A program made the translations under genes and the position numbers. From NCBI GenBank assembly GCA_026983815.1, contig JALSTJ010000055.1, forward strand, positions 1-16,745: DNA of 16,745 bases, in the 5' to 3' direction. Of the stretch, positions 7,501-15,134 are shown piece by piece. Each line of letters begins with the position of its first letter. Position 1 is the stretch's first letter. The notes below the pieces were generated by a model. That model had not been told where the DNA came from and did no database searches. It saw only the letters and a program-made list of their open reading frames with translations. This DNA comes from Flavobacteriales bacterium (GTDB lineage Bacteria; Bacteroidota; Bacteroidia; Flavobacteriales; Flavobacteriaceae).

Positions 7501-8777
7501 AATCCATACTTATCTTTCCATTTTTCATGCAAACTTTGACGAATTTTTTCTTCTTTAGAATTTTTTCCGGGTTGATATAAAGATTTTCCTGAAATTTCAT
7601 CAGGCAAAAACTCCATTTTGACAAAATTCCCCTCAAAATTATGGGCATATTGATAACCCTTGCCATACCCCTGCTTTTTCATCAATTGTGTCGGTGCATT
7701 TCTAATACTTAAAGGCACAGGTAAGTTTCCGGTTTCTTTGACTAATTTTTGTGCCTGATTAATAGCTTGATAAGCAGAATTGCTTTTGGGAGATGTCGCT
7801 AAATAAATGGTGGCTTCCGCCAAGATAATACGTGCCTCTGGCCAACCGATTTTGTTAACGGCATCAAAAGCTGCATTGGCAATCAGCAGTGCATTTGGAT
7901 TGGCAAGTCCAATATCTTCCGAAGCCAAAATAATTAATCTACGTGCAATAAAAATCGGATCTTCTCCCCCTTCAATCATTCGTGCCAACCAATAAACAGC
8001 AGCATTGGGATCACTGCCTCTGACAGATTTGATAAAAGCCGAAACAATATCATAATGCATATCCCCTTTTTTATCATAAAGAAAAGCGATATGTTCAATA
8101 CTTTTTTTAACCAATTGGTCCGTAATAACAATTGGATCTTCATCCGAAAAAAGAACCGCTTGTTCAAAAATATTCAACATTTTTCTGGCATCACCTCCCG
8201 AAAGATTAAGTAAAGCTCCTGTTTCAGAAAGTTCTATCTTTTTATTTTTAAGAAATGTATCTTTTTTGATGGCTTGGGTCAAAATCTTAAACAAAGATTT
8301 TTCATCCAAAGGTTTCAATTTTAAAACTTGACAACGAGATAAAAGAGCGTTATTAACCTCGAAACTAGGATTTTCAGTAGTGGCGCCAATCAGAATTATC
8401 CATGCTTTTTCTACAGCTTCCAAAAGCGAATCTTGTTGGGATTTGTTAAAACGATGAATTTCATCAATAAATAAAATAGGAGTTGAAGTCGAAAATAAAC
8501 CTCCCGAATTTTTAACTTTGTCCAATATCGCTCTGATATCTTTCACTCCGGAGTTGATAGCACTTAATTTATAAAAAGGTCTTGCAGTTTCTTTGGCTAA
8601 AATATTGGCTAATGTGGTTTTACCTGTCCCCGGTGGTCCCCAAAATATCAAAGATGAAAGCATTCCGCTTTGCAATTGTTTGGTCAATAATGCATTTTTA
8701 CCGATTAAATGTTCTTGACCAACAAAACTTTTTAAATCTGTAGGACGAACCCGCTCTGCAAGAGGAATATTTTGCAT
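7497..8777 (-). CDS. rarA: Replication-associated recombination protein A (RarA/MgsA/WRNIP1 family AAA+ ATPase)
   Basis: RarA is an AAA+ ATPase, related to clamp-loader subunits, that acts at stalled replication forks and on single-strand DNA ends. The 426 residues show the N-terminal LAERVRPTDLKSFVGQEHL, Walker A GPPGTGKTT (47-55), Walker B ILFIDEIH (101-108), the sensor I region GATTENPSFEVN (131-142) and an arginine-finger-like SRC at 147-149. The C-terminal half contains the family's RGSDPNAAVYWLARMIEGGEDP and the MgsA tetramerisation region with YQPGKN near the end. Length is usual. The gene is divergent from the rhomboid gene with a well-formed promoter between them, and convergent with the methyltransferase gene with overlapping stops. 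Confidence 0.96.
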   Translation of the reverse strand: MQNIPLAERVRPTDLKSFVGQEHLIGKNALLTKQLQSGMLSSLIFWGPPGTGKTTLANILAKETARPFYKLSAINSGVKDIRAILDKVKNSGGLFSTSTPILFIDEIHRFNKSQQDSLLEAVEKAWIILIGATTENPSFEVNNALLSRCQVLKLKPLDEKSLFKILTQAIKKDTFLKNKKIELSETGALLNLSGGDARKMLNIFEQAVLFSDEDPIVITDQLVKKSIEHIAFLYDKKGDMHYDIVSAFIKSVRGSDPNAAVYWLARMIEGGEDPIFIARRLIILASEDIGLANPNALLIANAAFDAVNKIGWPEARIILAEATIYLATSPKSNSAYQAINQAQKLVKETGNLPVPLSIRNAPTQLMKKQGYGKGYQYAHNFEGNFVKMEFLPDEISGKSLYQPGKNSKEEKIRQSLHEKWKDKYGF

Positions 8778-8798
8778 CTTTACATTAATTTATAAATA

Positions 8799-8827
8799 CA
8801 AAGATAAATTTAATATTTTTACACAAA
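8799..8827 (-). promoter_or_regulatory. Predicted rarA promoter (-33 TTTG, -7 TATCTTTG)
   Basis: On the minus strand TTTG (8827-8824) is followed after 17 bases by TATCTTTG (8806-8799), an exact match to TAnnTTTG. The rarA start codon at 8777 lies 21 bases downstream of the -7 element. Confidence 0.55.
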
Positions 8828-8835
8828 ACTTTTGA

Positions 8836-9522
8836 ATGAAAAAAAATATAAAAATTCCCTATTTTATTTATTATCCACTTTTGATTATTTGCCTACTAGT
8901 CATAAGTTTTACCATGGAACGCGCTTTTCATCTGAATTTTGCCAAATACGGAATCTATCCCCATAAAATAAAAGGATTAAGAGGAATTTTACTTTGGAAT
9001 TTCATTCATTCCGACATCAAGCATCTGTTAAATAATATTGTAGCTTTTTTTGTATTGTCCGCTTTTTTGTTTTACCACTACAAAAAATATGCATGGAAAA
9101 TTTTGTTAATAGGCAGCTTCATAACAGGTATTCTTACTTGGTTGATTGGACGTGAAGCATATCATATCGGAATCAGCGGAATTAATTTTATGTTATTTTC
9201 ATTTTTATTTTTCTCAGGTATATTCAGCAAATATTATCGCTTGATGGCTGTGTCTTTAATTGTGGTATTTTTGTATGGCAGTATTATTTGGCTGATGTTT
9301 CCAATCATTAAAAATATGTCTTGGGAAGGACATCTGTCGGGATTTATCAGCGGATTATTTTTTTCATTTTTATATAGTAAAGAAATAAAAAATAAATATG
9401 CCTTTGCCAATAAAGTAAAAATATATCCTGAAGATGAAGAATTTTTAAAACAATTTGATGAAAAAGGAAATTTTATTGAAAATACAGAAAAAACAAAAGA
9501 ACAAAAAGAAAAATTAGGTTAA
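8836..9522 (+). CDS. Rhomboid-family intramembrane serine protease
   Basis: Rhomboids cut substrate proteins within or next to a membrane segment. This 228-residue protein has about six hydrophobic helices (roughly 10-27, 52-76, 86-106, 113-131, 138-157 and 167-181). The catalytic Ser114 lies in GISG (112-115) and the partner His166 in WEGHLSG (163-169). The conserved helix-2 motif HSDIKHLLNN gives His58, His63 and Asn67. The catalytic set is therefore complete and an active protease is expected. After the last helix there is a charged cytoplasmic tail of about 45 residues ending in a Lys/Glu-rich stretch. Its substrate is unknown. It is divergent from rarA and upstream of gldJ, from which it is separated by 116 bases containing the gldJ promoter. 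Confidence 0.92.
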   Translation: MKKNIKIPYFIYYPLLIICLLVISFTMERAFHLNFAKYGIYPHKIKGLRGILLWNFIHSDIKHLLNNIVAFFVLSAFLFYHYKKYAWKILLIGSFITGILTWLIGREAYHIGISGINFMLFSFLFFSGIFSKYYRLMAVSLIVVFLYGSIIWLMFPIIKNMSWEGHLSGFISGLFFSFLYSKEIKNKYAFANKVKIYPEDEEFLKQFDEKGNFIENTEKTKEQKEKLG

Positions 9523-9559
9523 AAATGTATACTAAAATGACAAAAAAAAAGTTATAATA

Positions 9560-9590
9560 TTTGCAACAAATAAAATTAATAGTATATTTG
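9560..9590 (+). promoter_or_regulatory. Predicted gldJ promoter (TTTG-N19-TATATTTG)
   Basis: TTTG at 9560-9563 is followed after 19 bases by TATATTTG at 9583-9590. Both elements and the spacing match the Bacteroidota primary sigma-factor consensus. The gldJ ATG at 9639 is 48 bases downstream, leaving an A-rich leader without a Shine-Dalgarno site. Confidence 0.7.
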
Positions 9591-9638
9591 CAGTTGAATT
9601 GTTCAAAAATTAAATCAAAAATCAAGAACATAAGAATT

Positions 9639-11282
9639 ATGAAACAAAAATTTTTACTTGGCTTTTTCGCTATCACATGGGTCGGATTGATGATGACCGG
9701 TTGTAGTTCACAAAGCAACGACTTTAAACGTTCCAGAGGAACCGGAAAAGCATTGAATGGAAAAGAAGGATTTAAATTTGACCCCAGATTTAAAAATCAA
9801 ATTACGGGTCCCGGTTTAGTCTTCGTTGAAGGAGGTACTTTTACTTTTGGTGAAGTTCAAGATGACGTATTGCACGATTGGAACAATACACCCAATCAGC
9901 AACATGTTCGTTCGTTTTACATGGATGAAACCGAAGTTACTAATTTAATGTATCTCGAATACTTAGATTGGTTGAAAAAAGTTTTTCCTGCTGATGAAGA
10001 GTATGGAAAAATCTATCAAGGAGCTTTACCTGATACATTAGTTTGGAGAACTCCCCTCGGTTTTAATGAAGATTTGGTAAATAATTATTTGAGACATCCG
10101 GCTTATGCTTTATATCCAGTTGTTGGGGTTAATTGGGTTCAAGCTGTACAATATTGTAACTGGAGAACCGACCGTGTAAATGAATATATTTTATATCGTT
10201 CCGGAAAATTAAGCAAAGAAGTTATTGAAAATCCTACAATTGAAACAATATTCAGTACCCAGACCTATCTAGATGCACCCGAAATGGCATTAGGTGGAGA
10301 TACAGATTTATACTACAGAAGCAAAAAAAGAAGTAAAAAAGATACAGGTTTAAATGTAGTGAACAGAACTTCGGGTTTAATCATGCCTGCTTACCGTTTA
10401 CCAACAGAGATTGAATGGGAATATGCAGCTAAAGCCGAAATTGGTATTCGAGAATACAATACTTTAAAAGGAAGAAAAGTTTATCCATGGAAAGGATATT
10501 ATACTCGAACTTTTAAACCAGGAAAAAATCAAGGGAAAGAATTGGCAAACTTTAAAATCGATGATGGAAATTATGATGGATTAGCCGGTTGGTCAGATGA
10601 TGGTGCTGATATCACTGCACCCGTCAAATCTTATCCCCCAAATGATTTAGGATTATATGATATGGCAGGGAACGTAAATGAATGGGTTGCTGATATTTAT
10701 CGTCAAATTATTGATGATGATGCCAATGATTTTAACTATTATCGTGGAAATGTTTATACCAAACAAGCATTTGATGAAAATGGGAAATTGATCGTTATTA
10801 CACCTGATTCAATTCCTTTGGATACATTACCAAATGGCAAAATTATTGCAACACAAATGCCCGGTTCACCTGCTAAAAAATTAGTTGATGACAATGAATT
10901 ATATTTACGTCAAAATTTTACAAAAGCAGACAATAGAAATTATAGAGATGGCGATATTGAATCTTCAAGATATTATATGAAAGAAAAAGAAGATTTGAAT
11001 GATAATATGAGAATGTATAATGCTCCTATTCATAAAATCTATAAAGATTCTACCGCTCTTGTTAAGGAATTTGACAAATCCAATTCCAGAACCTCATTAA
11101 TTGATGATCAAGTAAGAGTTATCAAAGGAGGTTCATGGAGAGATAGAGCTTATTGGTTAGATCCCGCTCAAAGACGTTTCTATCCACAATATCTTTCAAG
11201 AAATGATATTGGTTTTAGATGCGCCATGTCCAGAGTTGGAACCAAAACCATTAAAAAAAGCTTTAGAAGACCTACAAATTAA
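9639..11282 (+). CDS. gldJ: Gliding motility / T9SS lipoprotein GldJ
   Basis: GldJ is an outer-membrane lipoprotein required for gliding and for stability of the GldK-containing T9SS core. The ATG at 9639 gives 547 residues; in-frame sequence upstream lies over the promoter and is rejected. The signal peptide ends MMTGC, with Cys22 as lipidated residue. The rest is a formylglycine-generating-enzyme/SUMF1 fold: GGTF (65-68), DETEV (96-100), PVVGVNW (160-166), RLPTEIEWEYA (253-263), MAGNVNEW (342-349), GGSW (497-500) and IGFRCA near the C-terminus. The roughly 145 residues between the last two large motifs are far more than in a typical FGE domain and form a GldJ-specific, Asp/Asn-rich insertion. 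The role is structural rather than as an oxidase. Length is close to the approximately 560 residues I recall for Flavobacterium johnsoniae GldJ. A strong terminator follows. Confidence 0.95.
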   Translation: MKQKFLLGFFAITWVGLMMTGCSSQSNDFKRSRGTGKALNGKEGFKFDPRFKNQITGPGLVFVEGGTFTFGEVQDDVLHDWNNTPNQQHVRSFYMDETEVTNLMYLEYLDWLKKVFPADEEYGKIYQGALPDTLVWRTPLGFNEDLVNNYLRHPAYALYPVVGVNWVQAVQYCNWRTDRVNEYILYRSGKLSKEVIENPTIETIFSTQTYLDAPEMALGGDTDLYYRSKKRSKKDTGLNVVNRTSGLIMPAYRLPTEIEWEYAAKAEIGIREYNTLKGRKVYPWKGYYTRTFKPGKNQGKELANFKIDDGNYDGLAGWSDDGADITAPVKSYPPNDLGLYDMAGNVNEWVADIYRQIIDDDANDFNYYRGNVYTKQAFDENGKLIVITPDSIPLDTLPNGKIIATQMPGSPAKKLVDDNELYLRQNFTKADNRNYRDGDIESSRYYMKEKEDLNDNMRMYNAPIHKIYKDSTALVKEFDKSNSRTSLIDDQVRVIKGGSWRDRAYWLDPAQRRFYPQYLSRNDIGFRCAMSRVGTKTIKKSFRRPTN

Positions 11283-11308
11283 CAATAATAATTTTAAAAT
11301 TTTACTGG

Positions 11309-11335
11309 AGCCGGCTAATGCCGGCTTTTTATTTT
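11309..11335 (+). terminator. Rho-independent terminator after gldJ
   Basis: A 7-base GC-rich stem (AGCCGGC at 11309-11315 and GCCGGCT at 11320-11326) with a four-base TAAT loop is followed directly by a T-rich tract. It begins 27 bases after the gldJ stop and is the clearest terminator in the window, making gldJ a single-gene transcript. Confidence 0.9.
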
Positions 11336-11358
11336 TTATTCTATATTAAAAAAAGCAT

Positions 11359-11366
11359 TACATTTG
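11359..11366 (+). promoter_or_regulatory. Predicted -7 promoter element for topA
   Basis: TACATTTG matches TAnnTTTG exactly and lies 16 bases before the topA ATG, just downstream of the gldJ terminator. No TTG is present at the -33 distance. The very short leader supports the 11382 start over the TTG at 11364, which would fall inside this element. Confidence 0.5.
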
Positions 11367-11381
11367 CAAAAAAATATTTTT

Positions 11382-13829
11382 ATGGGAAAAAAGTTAGTCA
11401 TCGTAGAGTCACCCGCAAAAGCAAAAACAATAAAAAAATTTTTAGGCAAAGATTATGAAGTGGAATCAAGCTATGGACATATTGCCGATTTACCCGCAAA
11501 AGAAATCGGAATTGACCTTGACACTTTTACACCAAAATACATCGTTTCGGATGATAAAAAAAATATTATCAAAAAACTTAAACAACTCACAAAAAAATCG
11601 GATGAAATCTTGTTGGCAAGTGATGAAGACCGAGAGGGAGAAGCTATTGCTTGGCATTTGAAAAACCAACTAAAACTCAATGATAAAAATACCAAAAGAA
11701 TTGTTTTTCATGAAATAACCAAATCAGCTATTAAAAAAGCTATAGAAAACCCACGAGAAATTAATTATGATTTGGTTAATGCACAACAAGCCAGAAGGTT
11801 ATTAGATCGGTTGGTTGGATATGAGTTATCACCAGTTTTATGGAAAAAAGTAAAAAGAGGATTGTCTGCCGGAAGAGTGCAGTCCGTTGCTGTTCGACTA
11901 ATTGTTGATCGAGAGAATGAAATAAGAAACCATCAATTTGAGCAAAGTTATAAGGTAATCGGAGGTTTTGAAAACTTAAACCAGCACCAATTTACAGCTA
12001 CTTTGGATAAAGATTTTGGAAAAGAAAACGAGGTTGAGAAATTCTTAAATGAAGTAAAAGATGCACAATTCAAAGTAGCGGAAATAACCAAGAAAGCTGG
12101 GAAAAAAACTCCTCCTCCTCCTTTCACTACTTCTACTTTGCAACAGGAAGCAGCAAGAAAATTAGGATTTGGAGTTTCAAAAACCATGATGTTGGCACAA
12201 AGATTATACGAAAATGGTTTTATTACTTATATGAGAACCGATAGTGTCAATCTATCCAATGAAGCCAAGAAGCAAATTCAACAAAAAATTGAAGAAACTT
12301 TCGGCAAAAACTATAGCAAACCCAGAAATTACAAAACCAAATCCAAAGGAGCACAAGAAGCTCACGAAGCTATCAGACCTACAGACGCCTCTAGAGAAAA
12401 TATTGATATGGATTTTGACTCTAATAGATTATATCAATTAATCTGGAAAAGAGCTCTGGCTTCGCAAATGGCCGATGCCAAGATTGACAGAACCAATATC
12501 AAAATAGAAAATAATAAAAATAACAGATTATTTATAGCCAAAGGAGAAGTCATTGTGTTTGACGGTTATATTAAACTCTATCAAGAAACCAAAGAAAAAA
12601 ATAATGAAGAAGAGGCAAATATTGAAGGACAACTTCCACAATTAGAGAAAGGAGAAACGCTAAAAGCAAATTATATAGAAGTAAAACAAAAATTTTCACG
12701 TCCACCGGCACGTTATAATGAAGCTGCACTCGTAAAAAAGATGGAAGAACTCGGTATCGGAAGACCTTCCACATATGCACCCATTATTTCAACCATACAA
12801 AAAAGAGGTTATGTCGAAAAGAAAAATATTGAAGCAAAAGAACGTAAAATAAAAAAATGGATATTGGAAAACGGAGTTTTATCCGAAAAAACAGAAAATG
12901 AAAAATATGGTCAAGAAAAAAATAAATTGGTTCCTACCGATATAGGAATTGTTGTTAATGATTTTCTTACCCAACATTTTGAAAATATTGTAGACTATAA
13001 TTTTACTGCAGGTGTTGAAGAAGAATTGGATAAAATTGCCGAAGGATTAAAACCATGGAAAAATACTCTAAAAGAATTTTATACAAAATTTCATCCTATA
13101 GTTACTGAAGTTGAAAAAAATGCCGGACGCTCAAGAGGAGAAAGATTACTTGGAAAAGATCCCAAAACCGGTAAAAATGTTTATGTAAAGATTGGACAAT
13201 ATGGACCATTGGTTCAAATAGGTGAATCTAATGAAGAAGAGAAACCTTTATTTGCAAGCGCTCCCAAAGGAATCAGTATCAATGATCTTGGCTTGGAAGA
13301 TGCATTATCCATGTTTCAGTTTCCGAAAAATATTGGAAAATACAAGGAAAAAGATGTAGTAATTGCTACCGGAAGATATGGTCCATACATTATATATGAT
13401 GGAAAATTTGTTTCTATTCCTAAAAATATCAATCCCATACATATTTCTTTGGATGAAGCAATCCGGTTAATTGAGCAGAAACTAAAAGCCGATGAACCTA
13501 TTGCTTATTATGAAGAAAAGCCGGTTTATAAAGGAAAAGGTCGATTTGGACCTTTTATCAAATGGAATAACATGTTTATCAATGTATCCAAAAAATTTGA
13601 TTTTGATAATCTCAGTTCCAAAGACATAGAATTTCTTATCAAAAACAAAATCCAAAAAGAAAAAGATAAAATGGTAAAAGTTTGGGATGAGGAAGGAATA
13701 AGTATTCAAAAAGGTCGATGGGGCAGATTATATATTGTTAAAGGAAAGAAAAAGATTATGCTACCTAAAGGAACAGAACCAGATAGTATTACTTTAGATA
13801 TAGCTAAAAAAAATCTGAATATTAAATAA
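11382..13829 (+). CDS. topA: DNA topoisomerase I (type IA)
   Basis: TopA relaxes negative supercoils by cutting one strand through a tyrosine. The ATG at 11382 gives 815 residues starting MGKKLVIVESPAKAKT. The Toprim domain shows Glu9 and the acidic triad-type DEDREGE (81-87). The core includes QQARRLLDRLVGY, LSAGRVQSVAVRLI and the active-site segment GFITYMRTDS with Tyr283, then GIGRPSTYAPII. The C-terminus has no zinc-finger cysteines. It carries at least four glycine/aromatic repeats beginning near residues 587, 658, 713 and 773, each resembling GRYGPY, i.e. the Toprim C-terminal repeat type usual in Bacteroidota. I see no cysteine anywhere in the protein. Its stop overlaps the next start as TAATG, so the downstream arginase-fold gene is coupled. 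Confidence 0.97.
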   Translation: MGKKLVIVESPAKAKTIKKFLGKDYEVESSYGHIADLPAKEIGIDLDTFTPKYIVSDDKKNIIKKLKQLTKKSDEILLASDEDREGEAIAWHLKNQLKLNDKNTKRIVFHEITKSAIKKAIENPREINYDLVNAQQARRLLDRLVGYELSPVLWKKVKRGLSAGRVQSVAVRLIVDRENEIRNHQFEQSYKVIGGFENLNQHQFTATLDKDFGKENEVEKFLNEVKDAQFKVAEITKKAGKKTPPPPFTTSTLQQEAARKLGFGVSKTMMLAQRLYENGFITYMRTDSVNLSNEAKKQIQQKIEETFGKNYSKPRNYKTKSKGAQEAHEAIRPTDASRENIDMDFDSNRLYQLIWKRALASQMADAKIDRTNIKIENNKNNRLFIAKGEVIVFDGYIKLYQETKEKNNEEEANIEGQLPQLEKGETLKANYIEVKQKFSRPPARYNEAALVKKMEELGIGRPSTYAPIISTIQKRGYVEKKNIEAKERKIKKWILENGVLSEKTENEKYGQEKNKLVPTDIGIVVNDFLTQHFENIVDYNFTAGVEEELDKIAEGLKPWKNTLKEFYTKFHPIVTEVEKNAGRSRGERLLGKDPKTGKNVYVKIGQYGPLVQIGESNEEEKPLFASAPKGISINDLGLEDALSMFQFPKNIGKYKEKDVVIATGRYGPYIIYDGKFVSIPKNINPIHISLDEAIRLIEQKLKADEPIAYYEEKPVYKGKGRFGPFIKWNNMFINVSKKFDFDNLSSKDIEFLIKNKIQKEKDKMVKVWDEEGISIQKGRWGRLYIVKGKKKIMLPKGTEPDSITLDIAKKNLNIK

Positions 13830-14947
13830 TGAAATCCTTATTTTCAACGATTGACTTGGATTGGGAAGTATATTACGGAAGATTGCCGGATTATATTTCA
13901 ATATATAAAAATCAGGAATTTCCAAATTGGAAAAATTCGGATATTGTTATCTTCGGAATCAAAAGTTCCGATGAAGAAAATGAAGGAAGTGAACATGCAC
14001 CGGATGCCATTAGAAAAAACTTTTATAAATTATATGCCGGAGAGTGGTCAATCAAAATATCTGATTTAGGAAATATAAATACTGTTGATGAAACTGCCTT
14101 GCAAAACATTTTTGAAGAGTTATTATTCAATAACAAAAAAATTATACTCTTAGGCGGAAGTCAAAAACACCTTTATATAATATCCAAAAGCATTCAAACC
14201 ATTCAATCTTATCAAAATATTTCTATTATAGATTCCGAAATAGACCTAACCCAAGATATAGTGAATCCGGAATTAAATTTGAATCATAAAAATTATTTGA
14301 ATTATATATTGGGAGATGCCAAAATTACATTAAATAATATATCTTTATTAGGACTTCAGACTTATTATAATAGCCAGGATACTTTAAACTATCTAAATAA
14401 ATTATATATTGATAGTTATTTTCTACGAGAATTGAAGAACAATATAAATTATATTGAACCGGAACTCAGAGATTCTCATATTATATCAATTGATGTAAAT
14501 AGCTTGGAAAATTCATATTTTCCTGCACAAAAAATTAGTAGACCAAATGGATTCAATGGGTTAGATATTTGTAAAATAGCCAGATTAAGTGGTTTATCAG
14601 ACAAAAATAAAATTTTTGGAATATTTGAAATGAATCCTTTTTATGATAAAAATGAGTTAGGAGCCAACTTATCGGCACAAATATTATGGTATTTTATTGA
14701 AGGAAAAAATAAATTTTTTCAAAATAATGAACAAAACAAGGAAAATTTACTAAAATTTTATGTAAATTTAGAACTTGTAGATTTAATCTTTTATAAAGAT
14801 GAAAATACAGAACGTTGGTGGGTTGAGTTTAAAAATTTAAACCTCAACAATAAAATTTTTGCTTGTTCGTTAGAAGATTATAATGAAGCGATAAATAAAA
14901 GATTATCTAAACGATTAATCAGATTGATTGAAAAAAATACACTTTAG
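13829..14947 (+). CDS. Arginase/formimidoylglutamase-fold protein, probably metal-site degenerate
   Basis: This 372-residue protein looks like the ureohydrolase family. DIVIFGIKSSDE with GSEHAPDAIR (38-62) matches the N-terminal GxP...GPxaIR region, GGSQ (109-112) sits where GGDH is expected, DSEID (135-139) replaces DAHxD, SIDVN (220-224) replaces SxDxD, and FEMNP (266-270) retains the conserved Glu267. Of six manganese ligands three appear changed: His to Gln112, His to Glu137 and Asp to Asn224. Hydrolysis of arginine or formimidoylglutamate is therefore doubtful. The segment RPNGFNGLDICKIARLSGLSD (238-258, described by position) is characteristic of a Bacteroidota subgroup I recall next to topA and gldK. 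It starts in the topA stop (TAATG) and lies 187 bases before gldK, so a role linked to either neighbour is possible but unproven. Automated pipelines usually name it formimidoylglutamase; I would not. Confidence 0.8.
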   Translation: MKSLFSTIDLDWEVYYGRLPDYISIYKNQEFPNWKNSDIVIFGIKSSDEENEGSEHAPDAIRKNFYKLYAGEWSIKISDLGNINTVDETALQNIFEELLFNNKKIILLGGSQKHLYIISKSIQTIQSYQNISIIDSEIDLTQDIVNPELNLNHKNYLNYILGDAKITLNNISLLGLQTYYNSQDTLNYLNKLYIDSYFLRELKNNINYIEPELRDSHIISIDVNSLENSYFPAQKISRPNGFNGLDICKIARLSGLSDKNKIFGIFEMNPFYDKNELGANLSAQILWYFIEGKNKFFQNNEQNKENLLKFYVNLELVDLIFYKDENTERWWVEFKNLNLNNKIFACSLEDYNEAINKRLSKRLIRLIEKNTL

Positions 14948-15059
14948 AAAGTAATAAAAAAAATATTATTATAACATTTGTTAAAAAATACTCAATAAAT
15001 ATGTATAGTCAAAAATATATTAATAATTATCATTTTAAAAGCCAAAAAAAATAAAAATA

Positions 15060-15089
15060 TTTGCATATTAAAAATTATTTATATATTTG
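15060..15089 (+). promoter_or_regulatory. Predicted gldK promoter (TTTG-N18-TATATTTG)
   Basis: TTTG at 15060-15063 is followed after 18 bases by TATATTTG at 15082-15089, exact for the Bacteroidota consensus and nearly identical to the gldJ promoter. The gldK ATG is 45 bases downstream, a leader length close to that of gldJ. The rest of the 187-base gap (14948-15134) holds no gene and no convincing terminator. Confidence 0.7.
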
Positions 15090-15134
15090 TGAGCTGAAAA
15101 AAAATTTAAGGATTAAGATTAAACAAGAGAATCT

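Noticed and set aside
8871..8879. TTATCCACT, one base from the DnaA box consensus
   Set aside because: It is a single site inside the rhomboid coding sequence, explained by its codons, with no cluster around it.
9561..9638. In-frame upstream extension of gldJ by 26 codons
   Set aside because: It would start at a TTG inside the -33 element and bury the lipoprotein signal peptide behind a non-signal sequence.
11364..11381. TTG start for topA six codons upstream
   Set aside because: It overlaps the predicted -7 element, and the family normally begins MxKKLVIVESPAKA, matching the ATG at 11382.
14972..14983. Inverted repeat TAACA-TT-TGTTA after the arginase-fold gene as a terminator
   Set aside because: The stem is only five AT-rich base pairs with a two-base loop and no T-run, too weak to call.
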